Source of the DNA: Atherinomorus stipes | Taxonomy: Eukaryota > Chordata > Actinopteri > Atheriniformes > Atherinidae | Assembly (NCBI GenBank): GCA_023101725.1 | Contig: JALJCO010003930.1 | Coordinates: forward strand, 1-64,000 | Direction of reading: 5' to 3' | Length of the DNA: 64,000 bases | In this document: piece after piece, positions 1-10,845 of the stretch | How the letters are laid out: each line of letters starts with the position of its first letter | How positions within the stretch are numbered: the first letter of the stretch is position 1 | Program-made: the position numbers and the translations under genes | Notes under the pieces: model-generated | Databases searched by the model: none | What the model saw: only the letters and a program-made list of their open reading frames with translations | Told to the model about the DNA's origin: nothing

Positions 1-303
1 TCCACTGGGATTTGACGTGTTATTTCGCTGAAAATCTTGATTTGGGAGAGTTTTAACAGTTGATCACGGTGGTAAACAATTTTTCCGTTGCTATGGATAC
101 ACATCATAACAAGCAGTGAAAAAAGCCAATATACGAGGAAAAATCTCCCGAATTGCACACCGTTGAAACCAGCATAAAAAATCCTCCAAGAAAAACCTAA
201 TCTGACGAATAATGTCGATAAAAAAAGACAACTATATTAGAAAAAAACACAAAAGTTAAGGGAGAGCTTTCACAAATTGCAGCTACCTAGCAGCGCATTC
301 CAG

Positions 304-305
<2 letters not shown>
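1..305. other. Unannotated AT-rich intronic DNA
   Basis: No recognisable gene, terminal repeat or RNA motif was seen here. It precedes a long poly(T) run. Confidence 0.4.

Positions 306-359
<54 letters not shown>
306..359. repeat. Poly(T) tract, 54 bp
   Basis: An uninterrupted run of about 54 T. Read on the minus strand it is a poly(A) and gives a spurious poly-lysine frame. It may be the A-tail of a minus-strand retroposon, but no retroposon body was recognised next to it. Confidence 0.9.
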
Positions 360-362
<3 letters not shown>

Positions 363-379
363 ACTTCATACATACATAC

Positions 380-1175
380 TTCACAGCATGCTAGCATTAG
401 CCAGCTAGCGTTTACTGACGTGCTTAACATCGTGCGTCTTAAAACGCACAAACATCTGAAAATCGGGTCTGTACCTCCCCGTTTCCAGTGGAGCAACTGG
501 GGACTGCCAAGAAAGGAGATGCTTTCAGATGCTTGTGTGTTTTCAGCCGCACAAAGCTAGGCACGTGATCGAGCTGGCTAATGCTAGCCTGCTAACACGA
601 CTGCGCAGTCTGCCAGCCACAAACAAACGTGTGTCCTTTTATTATGAAGTTCGGTCCTTCACCGCGGCGAATCGGTCATTTTGATCCACTTCTTCCTTAG
701 CATCACTTCAGTCTGGAATGAAAACTTGGCATTGGCGTTTATCCGATTTACAAAGTTTAACAGAGTAGTAGCTGGCCGACTACTGTTAGCAGGTTAGCAT
801 TAGCCAGCTTGATGACGTGCCTAACTTTGTGCGGCTGAAAACACACAAGCATCTGAAAGCGTCTCCTTTCTTGGCAGTCCCCAGTTGTTCCACTGGAAAC
901 GGGGCGGTACAGACCCGATTTTCAGATGTTTGTGTGTTTTAAGACGCACGATGTTAAGCACGTCAGTAAACGCTAGCTAGCTAATGCTAGCATGCTGTGA
1001 AGTTCCGGTGTTGTGCCCCACCGGCGACAAACAAACGTGTGTTTTATTATAAAGTTCGGCCCTTCACCGCGGTGAATCGATCGCTTTGATCCACTTCTTC
1101 CTTAGTATCACTTCAGTCTAGAATGAAAACTTAAGTATGTTTGGAGTTTATCCGATTTAAACAGCATAACAGTGC
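380..1175. repeat. Composite inverted plus direct repeat, probably a foldback element
   Basis: Two arms of about 217 bp are inverted copies: 380-596 and 785-1002, both carrying CGTCAGTAAACG or its complement near the outer end. Each arm is followed on its right by a second module, 617-775 and 1025-1175, and these two modules are direct repeats sharing TTCACCGCGG and TTTGATCCACTTCTTCCTTA. The order is therefore arm, module, inverted arm, module. No transposase frame is present. A non-autonomous DNA transposon that suffered a partial inverted duplication would fit. The family is not identified. Confidence 0.7.
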
Positions 1176-1249
1176 AGGAACGGCTGTTGTTAACATGGCC
1201 CGGAAGAGGAAACGCCCAAATACCGGGAAGTTCCGGTAAGCGTGATAAT

Positions 1250-1475
1250 CCCCTATTGCCTCAAAGTGTTGCTCAGTTTAGGAATCCCATCATGCTTGTT
1301 TGGTTGTTTGATTTTTAATATTTCTATTGAACCTCAATTAAAAATTGATTTCATGATTTTCATTAGATTTTTTTTTTCTATTCATTGTTGCTTTTGTCAA
1401 TTTCAACGTAATTCACTGACAACTGATTTTTTTCCTTCTTTAATGTGAGGGTATGAATAAATATGAGGATAACTG
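1250..1475. mobile_element. Truncated MITE of the Tc1-type family M1 (right end only)
   Basis: It matches the right half of the elements at 10846-11361, 35239-35713 and 59314-60437. Shared features are GTTGCTCA, CATGCTTGTTT, CACTGACA and the terminus CTTTAATGTGAGGGTATGAATAAA. The left half is missing. The terminus ends at ACTG about 6 bp before the Tc1 element that starts at 1482, so two TA-targeting elements abut. Confidence 0.65.
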
Positions 1476-1481
1476 AATGTA

Positions 1482-2877
1482 CAGTGGATACGGAAAGTAT
1501 TCAGACTCTCTAAACTTTTCACTCTTTGTTTCATTGCAGCCATTTGCCAAAATGAAAGAAGTTCATTTTATTTCTCATTATTTCACACTCAGCGTCCCAT
1601 CTTGACAGAAAAAATAGAAATGTAGAATTTTTGTAAATGTAAAAAAAAAAAAGAAAAACTGAAATGTCACATGGTCATAAGTATTCAGACCCTTTGCAGT
1701 GACACTTACTGTATATTTAACTCATGCTGTCCATTTCTTCTGATCCTCCTTGAGATGGTTCTACTCCTTCATTGGAGTCCAGATGTGTTTAATTAAACTG
1801 ATTGGACTTGATTAGGAAAGACACACACCTGCCTATATAAGACCTTACAGCTCTCAGTGCATGTCAGACCAAATGAGGTGGAAGGAACTGCCCAAGAAGC
1901 TCAGAGACAGAATTGTGGCGAGGCACAGATCTGGACAAGGTTACAAAAGAATTTCTGCAGCACTAAAGGTTCCTAAGAGCACGGTGGCCTCCGTAATCCT
2001 TAAATGGAAGAAGTTTGGGACGACCAGAATTCTTCCTAGACCCGGCCGTCCAGCCAAACTGAGCAATCGTGGGAGAGGAGTCTTGGTGAGAGTAAAGAAG
2101 AACTCTAAAAAAATCCATGAAGCACTCCCAGACTGTGAGAAATAAGATTCTCTGGTCTGATGAGACCAAAATTGAACTTTTTTACATTAATTCTAAGCAA
2201 TATTTGTGGAGAAAACCAGGCACTCCTCATCACCTGCCCAATACGATCCCAACAGTGAAACGTGGTGGTGGCAGCATCATGCTATGGGAGTGTTTTTCAG
2301 CTGCGGGGACAGGACGACTGGTTGCAATTGAAGGAAAGATGAATGCGGCCAAATACAGAGAGATCGTGGAAGAAAACCTCTTCCAGAGTGCTCAGGACCT
2401 CAGACTGGGCCGAAGGTTCACCTTCCAACAAGACAATGACCCTCAGCACACAGCTAAAATAACAAAGGAGCGGCTTTAAAACAATTCTGGGATCATTCTT
2501 GACTGACCCAGCCAGAGCCCTGACTTAAACCCAACTGAGCATCTCTGAAGAGACCTAAAAATGGCTGTCCATCAACATTCACCATCCAACCTGACAGAAC
2601 TGGAGAGGATCTGCAAGGAAGAATGGCAGAAGATCCCCCAAAAGTGCTTCTACTCAGGACTGAGCAAATGGTCTGAATACTTTTGACCATGTGATATTTC
2701 AGTTTTTCTTTTTTAATAAATTTACGAAAATGTCTAATTATCTGTTTTTTCTGTCAAGATGGGGTGCTGAGTGTACATTAATGAGAAATTAAATGAACTT
2801 TTTGATTTTGGTAAATGGCCGCAATGAAACAAAGAGTGAAAAGTTTAAAGGGGTCTGAATACTTTCCGTATCCACTG
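1482..2877 (+). mobile_element. Tc1-like DNA transposon, internally deleted
   Basis: The 1396-bp element begins CAGTGGATACGGAAAGTATT and ends with the complement of that sequence. It is flanked on both sides by TA (1480-1481 and 2878-2879), the Tc1/mariner target duplication. The inverted repeats extend inward over roughly 100 bp with internal mismatches, including shared TTTCACTCTTTGTTTCATTG. Full Tc1 elements of this kind are about 1.6 kb, so about 200 bp is missing from the transposase. The element cannot make its own transposase. Confidence 0.92.
1861..2686 (+). pseudogene. Tc1-like transposase pseudogene
   Basis: The first frame (1861-2145) carries the N-terminal paired-like helix-turn-helix, with motifs WKELPKKLRDRIV, GYKRISAALKVPKSTV and the GRP-type linker PRPGRPAKLS. 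An internal deletion and frame change follow. The second frame resumes at the first catalytic aspartate (WSDETK), continues through the second (QQDNDPQHT), and reaches the third acidic residue in SPDLNPTEHL. Three in-frame stops break the second frame: after KERL, after GIILD and at the tryptophan codon after TEHL. The C-terminus ends LSKWSEYF and a stop at 2684-2686. All three DDE positions are still recognisable, but the gene is dead. Confidence 0.92.
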
Positions 2878-3145
2878 TATGTTTGTGTGTGTGTGCCTTG
2901 TGAGGCATTAATAAAAAAAAACTGTGATTTCTAGTACGGAAAAACATTCTTTGTAATACTGTAGCTACTAGCACGATTTATAGAAGAGATTTTATGTTGC
3001 GCTGAAATAGTAACTTTGTTATTCTACATTAGCCATGAAATCATGTAACTCCTATTTTACAATGAGAATTATTGGAAATAAATATTTGTTGAGATAAATA
3101 TAAAATTAGGTAACGAACCCCCTGTAATCATCCATCATTGCTGTC

Positions 3146-3571
3146 TAAGGACAGGCACCAAATTCGGTACTTTTATTGGTACCTACCGAATTTCTTTGGT
3201 TATACCAGATACCGATTCATGTAAAATCAAACGTAAGGGGATGGAAGAGTAGGTGATTTCAGAAACTGCACTGAGTTTGTAAAGAAGAAGAAACTTTGCT
3301 TGGTCATTTCCGCAGGCTCACAGGCTCCATCATAACTGCGTAAAAGGTCGCTACAGGGTCAGGATCAGACACCATGTAGAATAAAAACGGTACGATTTTG
3401 CTTTAATACATTGGCTAGAAATTATATGTTGAGAATGAAAAAATAAATCTGTTATTCCCATATAAACACAAAAAAATACACAATTGGTACCGTTTGGTAC
3501 GACAGTAGAACTAATTCTAAGGTACCAGAGGTCGGCACTGTATCAGTTCATGTAAAAGTTGCCCATCTCTA
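3146..3571. mobile_element. hAT-type MITE, 426 bp
   Basis: The termini TAAGGACAGGCACC (left) and the complement of TAGAGATGGGCAAC (right) are similar. They are bordered by near-identical 8-bp repeats, TTGCTGTC (3138-3145) and CTGCTGTC (3572-3579). An 8-bp target duplication is the hAT signature. GGTACC-rich internal sequence is typical of fish hAT derivatives. No coding frame. Confidence 0.65.
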
Positions 3572-3579
3572 CTGCTGTC

Positions 3580-4710
3580 ATCTGCAGACATCTGTGAGAT
3601 CCCAACAATGTATGACTACAAAGGATAGAAATAGCTAGAGGTTTTTATATTGAATTCATCACATTTTACCAGTAAAATTCCAGTAGCATACACTAGTAGT
3701 CTATAGCCACTACTACTGGTGCAGTTCTCATCATGCTGACATGCATCAGCTGTGTGCTTTGACCCATTTTAGCTGAGATGTGAACATAAAACTAAAATTA
3801 CACATGTGAATTTGTTGCTTTGAAAGGATTTTATGATTTATGACTTCACTGACAGTTGTGTGAGAGGAGTCGCTAACTGGCTGCCTGTAAATCTTTGTTT
3901 TCAGCCTCTGTGGAGCACTGTTGTCAGAATATATGGGACACGGCACACAGCACTGATTTCTCTTTATTCCAGACACGTCACTAAGACTGCAACTCTGGAC
4001 AAGCAGCTTCTTTTAATCCAGTTTCTTTTGCTCACCTGGTTGTTGTGGCACGATTGTCATTTTCTTTTTATCCTTTAGTTCTTTTGAGTCTGTTGACACA
4101 TTGACGAGGCAAACCAATTTCTGCTCAGTGTCCTGGAAAGACCATAGTTCTTAGGGTTTTTTTTTTTTTTTTCTCACCATTCTCTCCACTATGTTATTTT
4201 TCTTTCTGAGGTTTTCTCCTGTGTCTTTTCTGAACTCGGTCAAAGACTAGAAGATCACAATCCTCACAAAACATCTTGGAAAATTCACACAATGTGAGTT
4301 CTGACCAGTCCAGCTGAACTTGGAGATTAGTTTCATCTTACGTGGGCTAAAATTTATCTGCCGACTTGAAAAAATAAAAAAAATGCTGTTTATTTGTATG
4401 AAAAAGCAATATACTGTACCAAAACAGTGATGAGATGAGGCTGCTGATGGAGCAGGACAAGCCAAATGTGTGCATGTATTCCCAACCAAACCTGATAATA
4501 ACTTTCTGAAGTCTTAAAGGACCGGCTAAATAGCCCACTTGTAACAGAAAAGCAAAACACTTTTTGACACCTTGGTTTTTGTACAAACTCGGGGGGGAAA
4601 AATGCCTGATGTTAATTTGTGGGGCTGTGGTTGTCAGATTTTATACGTCTGGATGGCCAGGCTCCAGGCTTACAGCCCCTCCCTGTTCCCAGAGTTGATT
4701 CTTTTCTTAA
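3580..4710. other. Unannotated intronic stretch
   Basis: AT-rich single-copy-looking DNA with short T runs. No exon with paired splice sites and no terminal repeats were recognised. Confidence 0.35.
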
Positions 4711-4914
4711 CCTGTTTAAAACCACCTGGGCGCCGGCGCCCAGGCTGTGTTTTAGTCACACTTTTCTAATTTATATTTTCAGAAACTAGAAGGTGTAAGC
4801 TTTCAAATGATGTCTCACACAAGTAATTTGGCCTTACAGTTCCTCTGTTATTTGCATTTCCATTTGGGTATGCAAAATAGGCGAGGATTACTTAAAAAGG
4901 TGGGAGTTAAGAGG
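4711..4914. mobile_element. piggyBac-type MITE, 204 bp
   Basis: It is flanked by TTAA on both sides (4707-4710 and 4915-4918). The left end CCTGTTTAAAACCACC matches the complemented right end CCTCTTAACTCCCACC at 12 of 16 positions. The CCT start after TTAA fits the piggyBac superfamily. Close to the left end lies a perfect 20-bp palindrome (4725-4744) of GGCGCC-rich sequence. No coding capacity. Confidence 0.6.
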
Positions 4915-6404
4915 TTAAAATAAAACCTGATTATTCTCCTTGCAGGCTGATTAATTTTGCCGTGCTGATAAATGATCAGTTTTTAGTTGAGTTGTGCCAT
5001 TTAACTCCAGGTTCTGTGCCACTTTACCCTGACACAGATTCAGACGTTTTGATGGAACATTTGAGCTGATGACAAAAAAGCAACTTGACATTGATGATTT
5101 ATTGTCCCAGTTAACAGAATCCCAGAGCTGCTGGGTGAGATAATGGCCTCCACTGTGTAATATACTGTTTTACTTAAATGAGAAACGTTTATGGTCTTTG
5201 CTTCTCCATTTAAATGCCAGTTCATAGACGTAATAAATGGACTGCAAATTAAAAACATCTCTATAAACAACATAAATTGCAGGAACCCATTTGTTAAATA
5301 AATCCCACTATTTATGTTTCCATTTCTGAGATCACATTCATCATAGTTAATGAAGAGAATCTGCACTTGAAGCGAAAACTTGCAGCAATTTTTGGTTTGT
5401 TTTATCAGAGTTTTGCTTGTTTTTTCCTTCTGTTGTTTTCCCTGAAAGTGGAAGTTCAAAGCTCTGCTCAAACTGCATCTGATGTAAAATGCTCTGCGAT
5501 CATCTAGTAGAAAACTATTTAAAAACAGATTTCGGAGGGATTTTATGAAAAGACGCAACAACAAAAGCTACAGTACTAAACACTGAAGAGGAGCCTCTCT
5601 ATCATACTCATATGTACTGCTTACTGCTGAGATATTTGCACAAGTAAACATCCTCTGTAATGAAGATGCATGGTGCTGTTTGTACTGAGCATTGAACACA
5701 AGCATACTAGACACTCTTTTATTATTACTGTTAGTTATTCATATCCATATATGAACATTTTCTTAAGATCCTTAGTGTACTTTCAGTGGGCCATCTTCAT
5801 CTGCAACCCCAGCAGATCCCAGTATGTACAGCATTTTGCTTTAAGGCCATCTAATAGATGCTGATCACACAGGAAGTAGACAAGTTCAGCTTCCCATCAA
5901 CATTAAAGCCAATTTGGTCCTCTTTTCAGTTACCATGTAAGAGCCCTGAGCAGCTGAAGTTTAATTTCAGTATAAATTTTCATCACCTTAACGGCTTTTC
6001 TCCAGCAGAATGGCCCAACAGCAGCAGCAGCAGCTGAAGGATGAAATGCTGCTTGATTGCATTGTTGGTGAATTCCAGCTGGAGCCATTCTGTTTACTGC
6101 ACTGCCTCCATATTCTGATGAAGAGATTTAATCATTTTGAACCAAATTGCTGGACTTTACTCATGAATTACAGTATAGGATATACAAATATTGGTACGTA
6201 CTCTATACACTTGACTAAAATAACATCTTTTGAATCATTTGAATGACTTTATCATCATTTTATAGAAGGAAAATGATTGTTGAAACCTGTGTACATGAAT
6301 AAACTTACTCAGTTTTTATACTGATGCTTCCTAATTTTATAAACAATGTTAAACAGAACATGATTCCTTCAGTTTCCTTCTTTTTTTGCAACCGTTGGCT
6401 CTAA
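4915..6404. other. Unannotated intronic stretch
   Basis: Includes a 174-codon minus-strand frame (5040-5564) and a frame starting MAQQQQQQ (6010-6246). Neither resembles a known protein and neither has splice context, so both are treated as chance. No transposon ends were recognised. Confidence 0.35.
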
Positions 6405-6485
6405 TAGGGATTCCCAACGTGTGGTGTATACACCCCCAGGGGTGTGCGAGCTGCCACCAGGGGGTGCACGAGCTGGAAAATGTAA
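6405..6485 (+). mobile_element. Left terminus of a hAT (ZBED/Charlie-like) transposon
   Basis: It starts TAGGGATTCCCAACGTG and continues with two imperfect copies of a CCAGGGG(G)TG-CGAGCTG block (about 6436-6475). This is typical of the ends of vertebrate hAT elements whose transposase has an N-terminal BED finger. A ZBED-like coding remnant follows at 6721. A candidate right end lies near 10105-10159, reading outward CAGCATTTACCAAACTGGGG, but no matching 8-bp duplication was found. Confidence 0.55.
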
Positions 6486-6720
6486 TAATGATGTAATTAA
6501 TATTAGGCCTTCACAATTAGTGTTGTTTTTTAAGTGGGAGTTTTCCATACAATAAAAATGATGAACAATAAACATTTCCTTTCTAAACCCCTTCATTTCA
6601 AATCAAAAATGATAATTTATTAGTTTTTGACAGAAACGAAGAAGAAGAAGACAGCCACTGACTTTTTCCACGCACTGTAGGCTATATGTGCACCAACTCC
6701 TTTAATTTATTCTTTCAAAT

Positions 6721-7104
6721 ATGCTTAACTGGCTGAAATCAGGGAAACTGATTGGGATGTCTGATGACAAAGTTTTCAGTCATGAACAAGGAGAGGGACC
6801 AAGAGAGAGTGAGGATTTGGAGGCAACAGAGACAGAGAGAATAGGAACGGATCCGAGAGAAAAAACTGAGCGGGAGTCAGGAAAAGATGCACCGGAGGAA
6901 ACTGAAGAGAAGAGAAGATGGCAAAAAAGAGGTGATGAGGCTGAAAACCACACGGGGAAAAAGAAAAGGAAATATGATGAAAATTATCCGGGTCTGGGCT
7001 TCACTTGGACTGGTGATGCAGATTGCTCAAAGCCTATATTGCTGCAGTTTTTCTTTTACGTGGCTGAAAATATAATATTTATGTCAAATTCGTGCTGTCT
7101 GTAA
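6721..7104 (+). pseudogene. ZBED-type hAT transposase, N-terminal remnant
   Basis: The 127-codon frame opens MLNWLKSGKL and is followed by a Glu/Arg/Lys-rich linker. It then reads KRKYDENYPGLGFTWTGD, the motif at the start of the BED-like zinc finger in ZBED5/FAM200-type hAT-derived proteins. The cysteines and the SK-L-RH continuation expected next are absent; the frame runs into unrelated hydrophobic codons and stops. Only the N-terminus therefore survives. The 39-bp minisatellite begins about 230 bp downstream. Confidence 0.7.
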
Positions 7105-7329
7105 CTTAGCCTTTGTCTGAATTCATCCTCCTAAAAGTGGAAGCTAGTGCATAACTTTGTTGCATTATTGAAACTTTGTAGATGCTATGGTCATGCGTGT
7201 GGTTATTTGCACATGGTTAAACATGAGTCTTTCTATGGCGACAAAACAAAGCTTTCCTGTGAAATGAGAATCAAATGGTTTCTGCATGACAAACTGGGAG
7301 AGTAAAAGACGGAAAGGTGGACACAGAGA

Positions 7330-8260
7330 ACGTCTCGGGAATCAGACAGGCAAGAGAAGGATACGACAAAGTTTTAGGAGACAGACAGGCTAGAGGTGGA
7401 TACGACAAAGTTTCAGGAGACAGACAGGCTAGAGGTGAATACGATGAAGTTTCAGGGGGCAGAAAGGCAAGAGGTGGATACAACAAAGTTTCAGGAGACA
7501 GACAGGTTAGAGGTGAAGACTATGAAGTTTCAGGAGACAGACAGGCTAGAGGTGGATAGGACCAAGTTTCAGGAGACAGACAGGCTAGAGGTGGATACGA
7601 CAAAGTTTCAGGAGACAGACAAGCTAGAGGTGGATACGACCAAGTTTCAGGAGACAGACAGGTTAGAGGTGAAGACGATGAAGTTTCAGGAGACAGACAG
7701 GCTAGAGGTGGATACGACGAAGTTTCAGGAGACAGACGGGCTAGAGGTGGATTCGACGAAGTTTCAGGAGACAGGCAGGTTAGAGGTGAAGACGATGAAG
7801 TTTCTGGAGACAGACAGGCTAGAGGTGAATACGATGAAGTTTCAGGAGACAGACAGGCTAGAGGTGAAGACGATGAAGTTTCAGGAGACAGACAGGCTAG
7901 AGGTGAAGACGATAAGGTTTCAGGAGACAGACGGGCTAGAGGTGGATACGACAAAGTTTCAGGAGACAGACAGGCTAGAGGTGAAGACGATGAAGTTTCA
8001 GGAGACAGACAGGCTAGAGGTGAAAACAATAAGGTTTCAGGAGACAGACAGGCTAGAGGTGGATACGACAAAGTTTCAGGAGACAGACAGGCTAGAGGTG
8101 GATACAGCAAAGTTTCAGGAGACAGACAGGTTAGAGGTGAAAACGATAAGGTTTCAGGAGACAGACAGGTTAGAGGTGAAGACGATAAAGTTTCAGGAGA
8201 CAGACAGGCTAGAGGTGGATAGGATGAAGTTTCAGGAGACAGACAGGTTAGAGGTGGTGA
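7330..8260. repeat. 39-bp minisatellite, about 24 copies
   Basis: Tandem units built on GACAGACAGGCTAGAGGTG followed by (G/A)(A/G)(T/G)ACGA and AAGTTTCAGGA. The period is 39 bp and about 24 copies are visible. The period is a multiple of three and the unit lacks common stops, so long frames stay open on both strands: + 7396-8268, with the 13-residue unit KFQETDRLEVDTT, and - 7520-8350, with the unit SPETLSYPPLACL. The variants GTGGATACGAC, GTGAAGACGAT and GTGAATACGAT are interspersed. It lies inside or just after a dead hAT element. No homology suggests it is translated. Confidence 0.95.
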
Positions 8261-8804
8261 CATTTTAATCATTGCACAAAGTCGATGTACAAACCTCAGA
8301 CCAGAGAAAATTGGGGTAGTGTCTTTTTTTAAAAAAGCTGAAATTCCCAAACTTGCACCAATTTTTATTTTGTCTTTATCTTGAGCTGACAGTATCAGCT
8401 CTGATTAAAATTTTGTCTTCTCAACCTATTTTTTTTCACAAATTAGTGCATCTCAGGCCAGAGGTACTTAGAGCAATACTGAGGCATAAATAAATAAATA
8501 ATCTTATTTCAAATGGGTGATGCTAGCAGATGACTTTAATTGGTACAAAAGTATAAAAAGATGAAAGATTGAGTCTTTGAAGAGTAAAAATGGACAGGTG
8601 ATCTGGATCCCCTATCAACAAATATGAGAAAACCATTCAAGTTGTTTTAAAGTGGTGTTTCTCAAAGGAAGGTTGGAAAGGATTCACATATGTCTCCCTC
8701 TGTTTCTAGAAAAATCAATGACTTATTCATGGAATTTGGAGGAATTTTAATCTGCAAAGGACAAGAAAGTGAAAGCCACAGGTGTTAAGAAGTTGTTGAA
8801 TCAT
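8261..8804. other. Unannotated intronic stretch
   Basis: Non-repetitive AT-rich DNA after the minisatellite. It may still be internal sequence of the hAT remnant. No coding signal. Confidence 0.3.
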
Positions 8805-8895
8805 TTTGATTCAAATCAGGTGTGTTGGCGCAGGGAAACAACAAAAACTTGCAGGATAGCAGCCCTGGAGGACCAGAGTTTGACACCCTTGGTCT
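8805..8895. mobile_element. Fragment of a small hAT-type repeat, also at 38750
   Basis: It contains TCAAATCAGGTGTGTTGG, GCAGGGAAACA, CTTGCAGGAT and CCTGGAGGACCAGAGTTTG. The same blocks occur in inverse order and orientation at 38750-38948. This is one end of a common fish hAT-derived repeat. Confidence 0.55.
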
Positions 8896-9074
8896 AAGCT
8901 GAACACCCATAAACTGCCGCTTGTTTTTCCAACACTGACCTAACCATGGAGACCTTCACAGATATATTATTAGCACCGTTAGTAGACACTGTCAGACAGC
9001 ATGCAGACAGACGGGGGCTCTGACGCGCCACGGAGGTTTGAACGCGGACCTGATATGAATCAGTCAGGCTTTAA

Positions 9075-9857
9075 AGGTGCCATGACATCAAATTTCACTT
9101 TTCTGGGGTTTTGGGTGTATAATATGATCTGTTGTGCACTGATGAGGCCATGTGAATGTCCAGAGTGAGAATCAAAGTTCCTGTTTATGGTCTGTCAGCT
9201 TTGTCTCTCTGCTCAGAAACAGTTGAATCAGACAGTAGGCTATCATTCTACGTAGTTCTATCATTCTACGTAATTTAATTGCTCCAATAAGAGCACACTA
9301 TCAAGTAAACAGCGCCCCCCCCTCTCTCTCTCTCCTAACGGTTTATGCACCGTCCGCTCCCCCCTCCCCTCCCTGTCTGATTCAGCTTCGTGTATGGAGC
9401 TAGTAGTAACTTCTGTGCAGTCAGGTCTGGATTTTCAAACAAATGGATTTAAAAGAAAACTTCTGCAGCAACACTGAGGAGGGGGCCACAACCTTGTCAT
9501 TGCCTGTAAGTTTATTTATTTTCTAAATACTGTCTTGTCTGATAAACGTAGCTCACTGTCTGAAGTGCCCATGTTGCTAGCAATTAGCCTTTAGCAAACT
9601 CCGACCGCAGCTTGACCTAGATTCTCCAAATAAGGTCATAGCCAAATAAGGTGTAGCCAATCAAAATGAAGTCAACGTGGTCTCCGGGTAAAGCTCCATA
9701 TCATCACCGGACCCAACTGTATTACTGAGGAAGTGAGGTCTGGCGTTTCAAAACAATACTCCGCTGTAAAAAAATGCTGTTTTTTTCTTTGGAGTATTTA
9801 CATATGCAGTAATGCCAACAACATAAACTAGTTTTTAACTGCTATGTCATCATTCCT
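9075..9857. mobile_element. T2/Kolobok-type MITE, 783 bp
   Basis: Flanked by TTAA (9071-9074 and 9858-9861). The left end AGGTGCCATGACATC and the complemented right end AGGAATGATGACATA share AGG and ATGACAT. TTAAAGG is the terminus of the T2 (Kolobok) group described in frogs and fish. No coding frame; it includes a pyrimidine-rich CTCTCTCTC tract near 9320. Confidence 0.55.
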
Positions 9858-9861
9858 TTAA

Positions 9862-10845
9862 CAATATCAAAAACTTTATAAATAAGGTGGAGAACTTCTT
9901 TTTTTATTGGATTAATGTCACCATTGAATCAAGCCAGCTACAATCCCAAAATCCGCTTCATTCAATAAGAAAATGCCAAATATGGATTATGACATCAGTG
10001 ATAATTTAGCTGTTTAGAAAATTGATGTGAAAACTTGCTAATTAATCTCTCTGTAATTAGCACATTAATATTGGCATCCCTATATTACTCATTTTATTTG
10101 CTTTACAATGATTTGTCACCCCCTGAAATTATCTTGGGACCCCAGTTTGGTAAATGCTGTGGGCTATCATTTAGGCACAGTACACTGTGACCCCCTCCTT
10201 TTGAACCACAGCATTCTTTTTATTTAAGTAAAATTTCAGTTTATATTCTTATCATAAAAAGTACCAATAATGTTATCGATAAAGCACTGGATCGTATCAT
10301 TAAGAGAAGTAGTATTGATAAATCCTTGACTATACCCATCCCCACTGTTGACAGGGTGAATTTTGATCTGCTCTATTTTCAGCTTGTTTCCAGTTCAGAT
10401 CAAGTATTGTTTATTATAAATGGTTTTTGTGTGGATCATCCTGATAGCAAAATAAATTCTACTGTAAAAGTTTGATCTCCATTATTCTACTATTACACAA
10501 CTGGGTATATTCTATAGGAACTCTAATGTCAATAAGAGAAGAAACAAGGATTAATACTTTCCCGCCCACACTGTACAGCTGACAAGGAATGTGTGGGTAG
10601 AACAATAATGTCCCCCCAGCTGACTGATTAATTCACAATGCAGTTTATGTAAATGTGGTCTTGGTTTTGTCTTCCGCTGGGGTTTGCTTTCTCTCACAGA
10701 AAATTCTACCTCTGAAGTTGGTTTTCAGCATGGGAGCGCGATCAGCATTTATTAGTCTCTACTGAAGCGTCCAAATGAAAGCCTCTCGCTGGTCAGCGTT
10801 CATATTTGCTCCTGCTGAGGGGGGACAAGTCAGGAATTAAATGTA
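9862..10845. other. Unannotated stretch with a possible hAT right end
   Basis: No exon recognised. The segment 10105-10159 (CCCCCTGAAATTATCTTGGG then ACCCCAGTTTGGTAAATGCTG) resembles a hAT end and may be the right terminus of the remnant starting at 6405. Confidence 0.3.

Noticed and set aside
287..496. Minus-strand frame with poly-lysine
   Set aside because: Translation of a poly(T) tract and an inverted-repeat arm.
5040..5564. 174-codon minus-strand frame
   Set aside because: AT-rich, no recognisable domain, amino-acid composition as expected for a chance frame.
6010..6246. + frame starting MAQQQQQQ as a coding exon
   Set aside because: A CAG run gives the glutamines; there is no downstream homology, no convincing donor and no link to the neighbouring gene.
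7396..8268. 290-codon + frame as a repetitive protein
   Set aside because: Openness follows from a 39-bp unit without stops. The opposite strand is equally open, there is no splice context, and there is no known homologue.
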